Source of the DNA: Hyphomicrobium zavarzinii ATCC 27496
Lineage (GTDB): Bacteria > Pseudomonadota > Alphaproteobacteria > Rhizobiales > Hyphomicrobiaceae
Assembly (NCBI RefSeq): GCF_000383415.1
Contig: NZ_KB911258.1
Location: 144,267-208,266, forward strand
Direction: 5' to 3'
DNA length: 64,000 nt
The first letter of the stretch is position 1; every line of letters begins with the position of its first letter. Below are positions 54,934 to 63,740 of the stretch, piece by piece. The notes below the pieces were generated by a model, which did not search any database, was not told where the DNA came from, and saw only the letters and a program-made list of their open reading frames with translations. Position numbers and translations under genes: made by a program.

Positions 54934-56235
54934 CTAAAGGGCGAGTTCGATGGCTGCGAGAACGTCCGCAGCCTTGGGCAGGCTCGAACGGCCGAGGTCG
55001 CGCAGCGGCAGCGAAACGACGTTGTCCACGCGGATGATGCGCCCGCCATGGTCCACGCCGGGCGTGCCGATGGGAATGTACACGGCCGGTGTGCCGTTGA
55101 GCTTGATGCCGGGCGTGCCGAGCACGATGGTCGGGATGCTCGCGGGCGGGGGGCCGAGATCCGGCGTGAACGAGGCGAGCCACACCAGAAGATCGCCTTC
55201 GCCGCCGGCCAGCATCTTCGGGATCGCATAGCGCGTGAAATCGTAGTCGGGCTTGCCGCTCGAGAAGCTCACGCGAAGCGGATAGCCGCTCTGCCACGAG
55301 CAGACGGCGCCGGCCGAGATCGCGCCCTCGTTGCCGCCGAGCGCGAGGCCCGCCGCACGGCCCTTGACGTTGAGATCCTTGACGAGGTCCGAGACGGTGT
55401 TGACGACGAGGTCGGCGTTGGGGAACGCGAGGCTCGGCGGAGCCCAGACGAACACGGGATAAGCGGAAGCCTTGCAGCGCTCGGAGAGCGCGCGGATATC
55501 CGCAGTCGGCACACCTGCGACGCTGTCGGCGCCGACTGGGGTGCCTTTGATCTCGGCAGCGAGTGCGGATACGACCTCGTCGATGCGCTCGAGCTCGCAG
55601 GGAAGCGTGATGACCTCGCCGATGCGCGGACCCTTCACGCCCGACTGATCGAGCCCCTTGCCGATGAAGTAGACCGTGCGCTTGGCCGGCGTTTCCGTGA
55701 GCAGCGACTGCTCCACGTTGACGATGCGCTCGAAGAAGCGCGGGTGAAGCTTCTGGATGTCGCTTCCCACGACGATGATGACGTCGGCGCGGTTCCGCGT
55801 CTCGGTGAGCGTCGTCATGATCCAGCCGGTCGTCTGGAGCACCCGGAAGTTCCGGTACTGGCCCTCGGAGAGGGCGTGATCGACGACGCCGCCGGACTTG
55901 TCGGCCAGCGCCATCACCGCGCGGATGCCATCCACGTCGGTTCCGAGACCGCCGTATAGCGGCAGCGAGGATTTGCGGATCAGGTCGGTTGCCGCCCGGA
56001 TCGCGGTCTCGATATCGACATCCCGTCCGTCGACCTGGGGACGTGCACCGTCGACTTTGCGCTCGAAGCCGGCGACGGCCTTTTCGCAGCCGTTCTTCGC
56101 CACCTTTAAGCCGGTCTCGTCGCGTACCATCTCGAGATCGTCACAGACGAGACCACAGAAGGGGCAAGCGACGTCCGTAATCGCGTTGGACTTCGGGCTG
56201 TCGCCCGGGCCCTTGGCTTGGGTCCAATTCGTCAT
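54934..56235 (-). CDS. fhcB: formyltransferase/hydrolase complex subunit B
   Basis: A 433-residue subunit related to the molybdenum/tungsten subunit of archaeal formylmethanofuran dehydrogenase. It begins with CPFCGLVCDDLEM, and, as known for bacterial FhcB, lacks an obvious redox cofactor role. First gene of fhcBADC, the gene order found in methylotrophic Alphaproteobacteria. The start ATG 56235 is supported by family alignment. It is divergent from the mxaD-like gene. Confidence 0.96.
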   Translation of the reverse strand: MTNWTQAKGPGDSPKSNAITDVACPFCGLVCDDLEMVRDETGLKVAKNGCEKAVAGFERKVDGARPQVDGRDVDIETAIRAATDLIRKSSLPLYGGLGTDVDGIRAVMALADKSGGVVDHALSEGQYRNFRVLQTTGWIMTTLTETRNRADVIIVVGSDIQKLHPRFFERIVNVEQSLLTETPAKRTVYFIGKGLDQSGVKGPRIGEVITLPCELERIDEVVSALAAEIKGTPVGADSVAGVPTADIRALSERCKASAYPVFVWAPPSLAFPNADLVVNTVSDLVKDLNVKGRAAGLALGGNEGAISAGAVCSWQSGYPLRVSFSSGKPDYDFTRYAIPKMLAGGEGDLLVWLASFTPDLGPPPASIPTIVLGTPGIKLNGTPAVYIPIGTPGVDHGGRIIRVDNVVSLPLRDLGRSSLPKAADVLAAIELAL

Positions 56236-56421
56236 TGTTGAGGTCTCGTGATTTGATTTGGCGCGGAACAAAAGCATGGACGGCCGCTCAAAACAACATC
56301 GGAAAATGCTGCGTTGCGGGGTGGCGAATGCGCGCATCGATTGCGTAGGATCATTCTCTTCCCTATTGTCCGGCGCCGGCGCGCGATCGCCAGCCCAAGA
56401 CGGAATCCCGGAGGACTGCTG

Positions 56422-56949
56422 ATGGTTAGATTGTTTGCTTCATTCCTGGCACTTGTAAGCCTCATGCCGCTAGCTGCAATGGCGCACGGACCCTCGCGAC
56501 AGAAAGTCGTCGAGCAGATCGAGATCAACGCGCCCGCGGACAAGGTCTGGGCCGTCGTCGGCAACTTTCAGGACATGAGCTGGCATCCGGCTGTCAAAAA
56601 GACCGAGGGCAAGGGCGGCAACGATGTCGGCGCGACTCGGACCCTGACGCTCGATGGTGGCGGGCAGATCTTCGAGAAGCTCACAAAATACAGCGCCGAA
56701 GGCAAGACGCTCTCTTACGAGATCACCGAGGTCGACACGAAGGTTCTGCCGGTTTCGAACTACGCCGCGCATCTCACCGTCACGCCCGATGGCGACAAGT
56801 CGAAGGTGGAGTGGAAGAGCGCATTCTACCGCGGTTACGTGAACAACGACCCGCCGCCGGAGCTCAACGACGAGGCCGCTGTTAAGGCCATCACCGGCGT
56901 GTTCCAGGGCGGCCTTGCCGGGCTCAAGAAGAAGCTGGAAGGCGGCTGA
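56422..56949 (+). CDS. mxaD: MxaD-like SRPBCC periplasmic protein
   Basis: A 175-residue precursor with a signal peptide ending in AMAHG, then an SRPBCC fold (QKVVEQIEINAPADKVWAVVG, FQDMSWHPAV). MxaD in methanol-oxidising bacteria has this fold and aids electron transfer from methanol dehydrogenase to its cytochrome. The ribosome site CGGAGGA precedes ATG 56422. The stop overlaps the ATG of the next gene (TGATG), so the two are coupled. Confidence 0.75.
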   Translation: MVRLFASFLALVSLMPLAAMAHGPSRQKVVEQIEINAPADKVWAVVGNFQDMSWHPAVKKTEGKGGNDVGATRTLTLDGGGQIFEKLTKYSAEGKTLSYEITEVDTKVLPVSNYAAHLTVTPDGDKSKVEWKSAFYRGYVNNDPPPELNDEAAVKAITGVFQGGLAGLKKKLEGG

Positions 56950-57965
56950 TGCCGGCCAGCCGGAGCGGAGCAAGCGACGAAACGAGCCAGACGCCGGGTC
57001 CTGCCCGGCGTCTGGTTATCGCCGCTCTCGTAACGGCGCTGATGCAGATCACCCAAGCGGCCGGCGCGGCCGCTGACCCGGTCAAGGCCCGAGAGGCTTT
57101 CGTCACCAACCAGACGGGCGATTCGCTCTCGGTGGTCGACCTCGCGGCCGAGAAGGCGGCCCCGGCAATTCATATCGGAGGTAAGCCGGCGGGCGTTGCC
57201 ATGTCGCCCGATGGGCGTTTCGCCTACCTCACCTCTCCAGACAGCAAGGAGCTCGTCGTCGTCGATGCCGATGCGCGCACGCTCGTGCGGCGCGTGCCCG
57301 TCGGGCAGGGGCCTCTCGGCATCGCCGTCCATCCCGCGGGCGATCGCGTGTTCGTCGCAGACTGGTACGAGCACAAGCTTTACGCCGTCGATCCCGCGGC
57401 CGGAAAGATCAAGGCGAGCGTCGAGGTGGGGCAGTCGCCATCGGGCGTCGCCGTCACCGCGGATGGCGCGCGCATCGTGACGGCCGATCGCGACAGCAAC
57501 GAGATATCCCTGATCGACGCGGAGACCTTCACCCGGACAGGACACGTGACCGTCGGCGAGCGCCCCTTCGGCGTCACCGTGGATCGCGAGGGCAAGCGGG
57601 CCTACACCGCAAATGTGGGAAGTGACAACGTCAGCGTGGTGGATCTCGTGGCCGGCAAGGTCGTGGGCACGGTCAAGGTCGGTCGCCGCCCCTACGCGGT
57701 CGCTCTGGCCGGGGGACGCGGGTTCGTGACCGACCAGTACGGCTCCACGGTCACCGTATTCGATCTCGAGACGCTGGCTGTCCTCAAGACCATCGAGGTC
57801 GGAGACTACCCGGAAGGCATCGAGGCCGACCCGAGCGGTGCGGCGGTCTACGTCGCTTGTTGGGAGTCCAACACGCTCGAACGGATTGATACGGCAACTC
57901 TGGAGGTAACGGCCCGGATTCCGGTCGGGGACGGCCCCCGCGCCTTCGGCTTGTTCCTGAGATAG
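56949..57965 (+). CDS. PQQ-associated YVTN beta-propeller protein, periplasmic
   Basis: A 338-residue protein with a signal peptide and about seven YVTN beta-propeller repeats (GDSLSVVDLAAEKAAP, GKPAGVAMSPDGRFAYLTSP, and later similar units). It resembles the family of beta-propeller proteins found beside PQQ-dependent oxidation genes. Function unknown; it may bind the dehydrogenase or PQQ. Its start overlaps the mxaD-like stop. Confidence 0.85.
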   Translation: MPASRSGASDETSQTPGPARRLVIAALVTALMQITQAAGAAADPVKAREAFVTNQTGDSLSVVDLAAEKAAPAIHIGGKPAGVAMSPDGRFAYLTSPDSKELVVVDADARTLVRRVPVGQGPLGIAVHPAGDRVFVADWYEHKLYAVDPAAGKIKASVEVGQSPSGVAVTADGARIVTADRDSNEISLIDAETFTRTGHVTVGERPFGVTVDREGKRAYTANVGSDNVSVVDLVAGKVVGTVKVGRRPYAVALAGGRGFVTDQYGSTVTVFDLETLAVLKTIEVGDYPEGIEADPSGAAVYVACWESNTLERIDTATLEVTARIPVGDGPRAFGLFLR

Positions 57966-58135
57966 CCCCGTTTGGACGGGCTGCCCGAACCTCGGGCAGG
58001 CGCCTCCAGGCCGCCCGAAAAGACAGCCTTTCCGAGATTTCATGTTCGGGAAGATTGCCGGGATGTGGCTGCCGGCGTTAGAAGAACTCCCAAGAAGGCT
58101 GCCAGAATGGCGCCCAAAAGGAGGAAAACGGGACC

Positions 58136-58816
58136 ATGTTGAATTTCGTTCGCGTGTCGGCGCTTCTCTGCCTGACGTTGCTGCCGTCCGTCACGCTCGC
58201 TGCCGGAGAGCACAAGGCAGTGGACATTCTCTTCGAGACCCGCCAGCTCGATCTCATCGAAAAGGGCCGCGAGGTCACCTACCGCTTCGAAAGGAGCGGC
58301 TCCGACGAGCGCCTGGTCGGCAAGAACTACGCGGACGACATTCGTCTTGGCGTCGCGAAGGTGGATGACAAGGGCAGCCGGGATGTCGTGTTCCGCGTTT
58401 TCACGGGCGAGAACGCCCGCGATCCGCAGAACTGGCCTGAGCTCACCATCAACCCGCTCTTCATCTGGTATCTCGACCGCGCCGTCGCCACCTTCAACAC
58501 GCTGGCGGGCGGCAACCAGATGTACTTGAAGGCGAGGTTCCGCGAAGCGTTCCGCGACAAGGCCAAGGTCGAGGAGATCAAGTATGACTTCGACGGAAAG
58601 TCCGTCGATGCCTACAAGATCACCATCGCACCCTACGCCGACGACGCCAACGCCAAGAAGATGCAAGGCTTCGAGAACTCGCGGTTCACCGTGATCGTCA
58701 GCGAGCAGGTGCCCGGCTATTTTGTCGACCTCCAGGCGAGCTACATCAGCACCGAGGCGGCCGGCCCCAAGCTTGACGAGCAGATCAAGGTCGTCGGAAT
58801 GGGAGAGCAGAAATGA
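58136..58816 (+). CDS. secreted protein of unknown function in the xoxF region
   Basis: A 226-residue precursor with a signal peptide ending in LAAG. The mature part is a charged alpha/beta protein with no recognised domain; it has a WPELTINPLFIWYLDR segment and no Cys. Its position after the mxaD-like and propeller genes resembles mxaE in mxa clusters, but I cannot confirm homology. The next gene starts in its stop codon (ATGA), so they are coupled. Confidence 0.75.
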   Translation: MLNFVRVSALLCLTLLPSVTLAAGEHKAVDILFETRQLDLIEKGREVTYRFERSGSDERLVGKNYADDIRLGVAKVDDKGSRDVVFRVFTGENARDPQNWPELTINPLFIWYLDRAVATFNTLAGGNQMYLKARFREAFRDKAKVEEIKYDFDGKSVDAYKITIAPYADDANAKKMQGFENSRFTVIVSEQVPGYFVDLQASYISTEAAGPKLDEQIKVVGMGEQK

Positions 58817-59199
58817 CGATGAGAAAGTTCGCTCTTGCGCTCGCGGCTGCGACCGTCGGCATCGTGGCGGCGGGTGCCGTCGCTATCGGCGAGGAATGCG
58901 CGGAGAAGACGACGAGCAGCAGCCTCGTCAACGACTATCCGACATTCGCCCGCGCCGACTACGTCTACGGCTGCATGATGGTCAACGGGCAGGGCCGCGA
59001 CATCCTCGAGAAGTGCGCCTGCTCCATCGACGTGATTGCCTCCGCGCTTCCTTACAAGGAATACGAGGAGGCCGAGACCATCATGTCGGTGCGCCAGCGC
59101 GGCGGCGAGAGCGTGGCCTATATGTACGCGCCCGCCATGCTCGAGAAGATCAAGAACCTGAAGCGTGCGCAGGTCGAGGGTGAGATCCGCTGCTTCTGA
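58813..59199 (+). CDS. Cys-containing secreted protein of unknown function
   Basis: A 128-residue precursor with a signal peptide ending near GAVAIG. The mature part has five Cys: one near the N-terminus (EECAEK), YGCMM, KCACS and the C-terminal RCF. No domain recognised. Placement next to the preceding gene and upstream of a terminator indicates one operon (mxaD-like to here). Its length and place recall mxaH, which is only inference. Confidence 0.75.
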   Translation: MTMRKFALALAAATVGIVAAGAVAIGEECAEKTTSSSLVNDYPTFARADYVYGCMMVNGQGRDILEKCACSIDVIASALPYKEYEEAETIMSVRQRGGESVAYMYAPAMLEKIKNLKRAQVEGEIRCF

Positions 59200-59221
59200 T
59201 CGGGTCTCGCGTGCCGGAATG

Positions 59222-59253
59222 AAAAAGGGCGCCCTTCGAGGCGCCCTTTTTTT
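59222..59253. terminator. bidirectional intrinsic terminator
   Basis: Twelve-base arms (59222-59233 and 59240-59251) with a six-base loop and T-runs on both strands. It ends the mxaD-like operon and, on the other strand, the SoxYZ-like gene. Confidence 0.9.
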
Positions 59254-59276
59254 GATCGCAGAGCCTATGCGCGCAA

Positions 59277-60101
59277 TCAGGAGCCTTTCGGCCCCGCCTG
59301 TCCCTTGAAGGTGCGCCCGTCGGTGTCCTCGGCCGTAACAACCAGTGTTTCGTCGCCGCCCGGAGCGTACGTGAAGCGGATGTTCGGATCCTCTGAAAGC
59401 GAGATGCCGCCTTCCATGCGGAACACGCGCTCGCCGCCGCGCTGCACCTCGATCACACGCAGGAATTTCGCGGGAATGTAGTATCCGGTCGCCTGGTTGA
59501 GCTGCAGGCCCGAGTACTGCGGATGGCGGATTTTGAGCTGCCCTTCACGCTGCCCGTCTGCGGTGTTGGCGAGCACCTTGATCTGCATTTTGCCGGCTTC
59601 CGCGAGCACTGCGTCGGTGTCCTTGAGAGCTGGCGCGGAGCATCCGCCCGCGGCCTTCACGAACTTCGTTGCCATCAGAAGCTTGCCGTCGTTGGTTTCG
59701 ACGATGGCTCGAACGTTCGAATACATGTCGATGCGCACACGCGTTTCGAGCACGCGCTCGCCCGCACCCGCAGCAGGCCCGAACGTGAAATCGGCGACCA
59801 GCGGAGCCGGGTTCTTGTCGATCACGAGCATCAGTTTCTTGGCCGTCGCGGCCGTTGCCGCGGGGAGGCGAACCGTAAGCGGAACGAGAGCGGCATCCTC
59901 CGCCCGGTAAGGCGCCTCGAGCGTGACGGCGCGGGTGTCTTCCACCGCTTCGCGCGCGCCGAATAGGTCCTTCTGAAGTGCCGGCCAGATGTCTTCCTCG
60001 TCTGCGGCGAGGGCGCCGGTCCAGCCGCCCGCAACGACGAGTGCCGCGGCAACGAGCACCTTGAGACTGCTGAGACGTGTCGTGAAAGCGCGGTGAACCA
60101 T
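59277..60101 (-). CDS. quinoprotein dehydrogenase-associated SoxYZ-like carrier
   Basis: A 274-residue periplasmic precursor. The N-terminal SoxY-like part contains the swinging-arm Cys in AAGGCSAPALKD, and the C-terminal part is SoxZ-like, giving a SoxY-SoxZ fusion. This family occurs with PQQ-dependent dehydrogenases rather than sulfur oxidation. The ribosome site GGAGGACG precedes ATG 60101. A Zn-hydrolase gene lies upstream in the same direction, 52 bases away; they probably form a unit. Confidence 0.88.
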   Translation of the reverse strand: MVHRAFTTRLSSLKVLVAAALVVAGGWTGALAADEEDIWPALQKDLFGAREAVEDTRAVTLEAPYRAEDAALVPLTVRLPAATAATAKKLMLVIDKNPAPLVADFTFGPAAGAGERVLETRVRIDMYSNVRAIVETNDGKLLMATKFVKAAGGCSAPALKDTDAVLAEAGKMQIKVLANTADGQREGQLKIRHPQYSGLQLNQATGYYIPAKFLRVIEVQRGGERVFRMEGGISLSEDPNIRFTYAPGGDETLVVTAEDTDGRTFKGQAGPKGS

Positions 60102-60153
60102 TGTACGTCCTCCGTTTTGGCGCTTGGTGCGCCTTGCTTCTTGTTGAGCGGGA

Positions 60154-61146
60154 CTACTCCCACTCGAGTTCGGCGAAAGCCGCAGAGACGTTGCGGACAT
60201 GATAGTCTTCGAACAGGCTCCACGCACTCTTTTCGGAAAGTCCGACGCTTTCGGTTGCCTCCGAGAGGGTGCGATTGGCCTTGATCATCGCGCGGATCTC
60301 GTCGGCGATGACCTGTAGATAGTGACGAAGCGGCGCCGCCGCATCCGGCCACGGCATCGACGGGCCTCCGTGCCCCGGAACGACGCGCTGGATCGGCTCC
60401 TTGGTGAGCGTGTCGAGTACCGCCATCCAGCCCAAAATCGAGCCATCGAGCGTCGGCGCGTGCTCTGAAAACAGGAGATCGCCGAGAAAAACCGTGCCGG
60501 TCTGGCGGTCGCGCACGATGAGATCGTTGTCCGTATGTGCGGTCTTCTGCGGCTCGAGCAGGATCTCGCGCCCTCCGAGATCGAGCACGGTCGGCGTGCT
60601 GATCGCGAGCGTGGGAAGCACGATCTTGGTGCCGGCGAAAGCCTCCTCGCCAAGCGCTTCCTTGTTGATCGAGAGGTACCGATCCGCCCGTGCGCTGAGG
60701 CCGCGAGCAAGCTTGTGATGGCCGACGAAGGCCGGCTGATCGGCTTCGAAAGCCGCGTTTCCGAACACGTGGTCCGGATGCATGTGCGTGTTGATGACGT
60801 AGCGGATCGGCAGCGGCGTGATCGAGCGGATGGCCTGGTGAAGACGGGCCCCGATACGGGCGCTGCCGCCGGTGTCGATCACCGCCACGGCCTCCCGCCC
60901 GACGATGAAGCCGGCGTTCGAGATGTCGCCCTCGTTGGCCGGCGCGTAGAGCGCAATCTGACCTCTGTGAGCATAAACCCCGGGCGCGATTTCGGCGACG
61001 AATGACTCCGGAGAGACCTCCGATCGCGTGTCCGCAAACGCCGGACGCCAAGCGGCGCTGACAGAGGATGCAAAAAGCGTCAAGAGGCCGGGGACTGCCC
61101 GAAGCAGGGTGCGGCGGTCGAAATCAGCCGAAGGGGACGGGGGCAT
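60154..61146 (-). CDS. quinoprotein relay system zinc metallohydrolase, Tat-exported
   Basis: A 330-residue metallo-beta-lactamase-fold protein. The N-terminus DRRTLLRAVPGLLTLFASS is a Tat-type signal. Metal ligands are in THMHPDH, and further His/Asp residues in KTAHTDNDL and PGHGG. The family of quinoprotein relay hydrolases accompanies PQQ dehydrogenases and SoxYZ-like carriers; the substrate is unknown. It is divergent from xoxF. Confidence 0.87.
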   Translation of the reverse strand: MPPSPSADFDRRTLLRAVPGLLTLFASSVSAAWRPAFADTRSEVSPESFVAEIAPGVYAHRGQIALYAPANEGDISNAGFIVGREAVAVIDTGGSARIGARLHQAIRSITPLPIRYVINTHMHPDHVFGNAAFEADQPAFVGHHKLARGLSARADRYLSINKEALGEEAFAGTKIVLPTLAISTPTVLDLGGREILLEPQKTAHTDNDLIVRDRQTGTVFLGDLLFSEHAPTLDGSILGWMAVLDTLTKEPIQRVVPGHGGPSMPWPDAAAPLRHYLQVIADEIRAMIKANRTLSEATESVGLSEKSAWSLFEDYHVRNVSAAFAELEWE

Positions 61147-61701
61147 CAGAGCTCAACCCATTGAAGAAAATGGCTTGCCGTGGGGTCCAGAGAGCGGCTG
61201 GACGGGTTGCCGCGGGCGCACCAGACGCGCGGGCATTTGTCTCAGTTAGCTCAGGAAAAAATACCCAAAACTCAACGCTTTACAAGGGAGAAAATGGCAT
61301 TTTGCATGAAATTGAGGGCAAAAATTATTCACATAAATTATCTTAAGTCAATAGGTCAACGGGCCATCTTGTGCGGGGAAAATCTAGGCGTGCGACGCAC
61401 CATTTTCTGCCGCAGCGCAAAAAACATCGATAAAACGGCCCAAAAAATGGGTCAGAATGCTTGTCCTATCGGTGTTGCAAGAAAAATGGTCTCACGGATT
61501 GTCTTGCGGACCTCACGAGAAAGTGTCTAAAACGATGCCACGGTAGCGATGGCTTCAGAGGGCTCCTCAGTGCGGGAGCCAACATTCGTAAGCCAGCGGA
61601 ACAACAAGGGAAAAAATCCCGATAAACCGTAAACTGGGCTGTGACACGCTGTCGTTCGCTGCCGCTTGCAAGCGTGGCAAGAACTTTAAGGAGGAAGCGC
61701 G
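61147..61701. promoter_or_regulatory. 555-base divergent regulatory region of xoxF and the Zn-hydrolase
   Basis: No gene. The left half (about 61250-61350) is AT-rich, the right half carries three short dyads: CCCA-N5-TGGG (61439-61451), GGCTCC-N8-GGAGCC (61561-61580) and GGGA-N5-TCCC (61608-61620). xoxF has a strong AAGGAGG ribosome site just before its ATG. Promoters for both directions must lie here, but I cannot fix -10 and -35 boxes. Confidence 0.5.
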
Positions 61702-63519
61702 ATGCGCAGAAGTGCACTCGCATGCGGGCTGCTCGCCACTGTCGCTCTGAGTTCGCCGGTCCTGGCGAACGAGGACGTCAAGAAGGCGTCGGCAGATCCG
61801 AATAACTGGGCGCTGCAGCAGGGTAACTACGCCGGATGGCGTTACTCTGAGCTCGACCAGGTCAACACGTCGAACGTCAAGGATCTCAAGGTTGCCTGGC
61901 AGTTCTCGACCGGCGTTCTTCGCGGTCACGAGGGCTCGCCGATCGTGATCGGCAACCGCATGTACGTCCATTCGGCATTCCCGAACAACGTATTCGCTCT
62001 CGACCTCGACAACGACAACAAGATCCTCTGGAAGTACTCTCCGAAGCAGGATCCGTCGGTCATCCCCGTCATGTGCTGCGACACGGTTAACCGTGGCGTT
62101 CAGGTGGCAGGCGACACGCTGATCCTCGGCCAGGCCGACACCACGCTCGTCGCGCTCGACACCGCGACCGGTAAGGAGAAGTGGAAGGCTGTCAACGGCG
62201 ATCCCAAGAAGGGCGAGACCCACACGGGCTTCCTCCTGATCGTCAATGACAAGGTGATCATGGGCACTTCGGGCGCCGAGTTCGGCGTTCGCTGCCACGT
62301 CACCGCCTACAACCTCAAGGACGGCAAGCGTGCATGGCGCGCTTATTCCATGGGTCCGGACGCCGACATCCTCGTCGACCCGGAGAAGACCATGTCGCTC
62401 GGCAAGCCGGTCGGCAAGGACTCCTCTCTGAAGACCTGGACCGGCGACCAGTGGAAGATCGGTGGCGGCTCCACGTGGGGCTACGCGTCGTATGACACGG
62501 AAGCCAACCTCTTCTACTACGGCACGGGCAACCCCTCGACCTGGAACCCGGCTCAGCGCGCTGGACCGGACGGCAAGCAGATCGACCAGAAGTGGTCGAT
62601 GACCCTGTTCGCCCGTAACCCCGACACCGGCGTGGCCGCCTGGGCTTACCAGATGACCCCGTTCGATGAGTGGGACTACGACGGCGTCAACGAGTCGATC
62701 CTCGCCGATCTGAAGGTCAAGGGTGCGGACCGCAAGGTTCTCGTCCACTTCGACCGTAACGGCTTCGGCTACACGGTTGACCGTCTGACGGGTGAGCCGC
62801 TCGTTGCTGAGCCCTACAACACGGCCCTCAACTGGTCGACGGGCGTTGAGCTCGACAAGTCGAAGCCCAACTACGGTCGTCCGACCGTCGTCGCTTCGAA
62901 GTCGACGTTCCTCAACGGTCCCGACGTGAACACCAAGAACGTCTGCCCTGCAGCGCTTGGCTTCAAGGACCAGCAGCCGGCCGCCTACTCGCCTCTGACG
63001 GGCCACTTCTACATCCCGACCAACAACGTCTGCATGGACTACGAGCCCTTCAAGGTTTCGTACACGCCTGGCCAGCCGTACGTTGGCGCGACGCTGTCGA
63101 TGTTCCCGCCTGAGGGTCAGACGAACACCGGCAAGTTCACCATCTGGGATGCATCCGAAGGCAAGATCGTGAAGGCTATCGACGAGCCCTTCTCGGTTTG
63201 GTCGGGCGTGCTCACGACCGCTGGCGGCATTGCCTGCCACGGTACCCTCGAGGGTTACGTGAAGTGCCGCGATCAGAAGGATGGCGCGGAGCTGTTCAAG
63301 CACCGTCTGCCCTCCGGCTCGATCGGTAACGTCTTCACCTACGCTCACAAGGGCAAGCAGTACATCGGCCTCTACTCGGGCGTTGGTGGCTGGGCCGGCA
63401 TCGGTCTCGCCGCTGGCCTCGACAAGCCGACGGACGGCCTCGGTGCAGTCGGTAACTACGCTGGCCTGAAGTCGTACACCGATCTCGGCGGTACGCTGAC
63501 GGTCTACTCGCTTCCCTAA
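61702..63519 (+). CDS. xoxF: lanthanide-type PQQ methanol dehydrogenase XoxF
   Basis: Periplasmic quinoprotein that oxidises methanol. The 605-residue precursor has a signal peptide ending in VLAN and an eight-bladed propeller. Vicinal Cys125-Cys126 ([10 protein letters not shown]) form the disulfide above [12 protein letters not shown] puts the catalytic Asp at 325 and a second Asp at 327; in calcium-dependent MxaF the latter is Ala, so this is the lanthanide form, most like the XoxF5 clade. Codon use is strongly biased, as in a highly expressed gene. A hairpin and then a cytochrome gene follow. Confidence 0.97.
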   Translation: MRRSALACGLLATVALSSPVLANEDVKKASADPNNWALQQGNYAGWRYSELDQVNTSNVKDLKVAWQFSTGVLRGHEGSPIVIGNRMYVHSAFPNNVFALDLDNDNKILWKYSPKQDPSVIPVMCCDTVNRGVQVAGDTLILGQADTTLVALDTATGKEKWKAVNGDPKKGETHTGFLLIVNDKVIMGTSGAEFGVRCHVTAYNLKDGKRAWRAYSMGPDADILVDPEKTMSLGKPVGKDSSLKTWTGDQWKIGGGSTWGYASYDTEANLFYYGTGNPSTWNPAQRAGPDGKQIDQKWSMTLFARNPDTGVAAWAYQMTPFDEWDYDGVNESILADLKVKGADRKVLVHFDRNGFGYTVDRLTGEPLVAEPYNTALNWSTGVELDKSKPNYGRPTVVASKSTFLNGPDVNTKNVCPAALGFKDQQPAAYSPLTGHFYIPTNNVCMDYEPFKVSYTPGQPYVGATLSMFPPEGQTNTGKFTIWDASEGKIVKAIDEPFSVWSGVLTTAGGIACHGTLEGYVKCRDQKDGAELFKHRLPSGSIGNVFTYAHKGKQYIGLYSGVGGWAGIGLAAGLDKPTDGLGAVGNYAGLKSYTDLGGTLTVYSLP

Positions 63520-63541
63520 TCAGGGTCGTTAGGAAAACCGG

Positions 63542-63570
63542 ACCGGCGCGGGGAAACCCGCGCCGGTTTG
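63542..63570 (+). terminator. hairpin after xoxF
   Basis: Eleven-base perfect arms (63542-63552, 63557-63567) with a GAAA loop and a short T-run, 22 bases after the xoxF stop. It may terminate or stabilise the xoxF transcript and limit reading into the cytochrome gene. Confidence 0.75.
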
Positions 63571-63740
63571 TTGCTGGAAAGTAATCTTCGAAAAAGCTTG
63601 CGTGACTGGGGAACGTCACCAAATTTTGAAGATTGAGCTAGGATGAAGCACCATTTTGTGAGGTCCATATTCCCGGTTTGAGAGTTGTTTTTTCCCGGGT
63701 CGGAGGATATGGCAGAACTTCAACGAACAAGGGGACGCGC

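Noticed and set aside
53201-54937. 578-codon ORF opposite fhcA
   Set aside because: Shadow frame; fhcA motifs are clear on the minus strand.
59277-60101. Sulfur oxidation (sox) cluster
   Set aside because: Only a SoxYZ-like fusion is present; soxABCDX are absent and the context is quinoprotein-linked.
61567-63348. 593-codon ORF opposite xoxF
   Set aside because: Result of strong codon bias in xoxF, not a gene.
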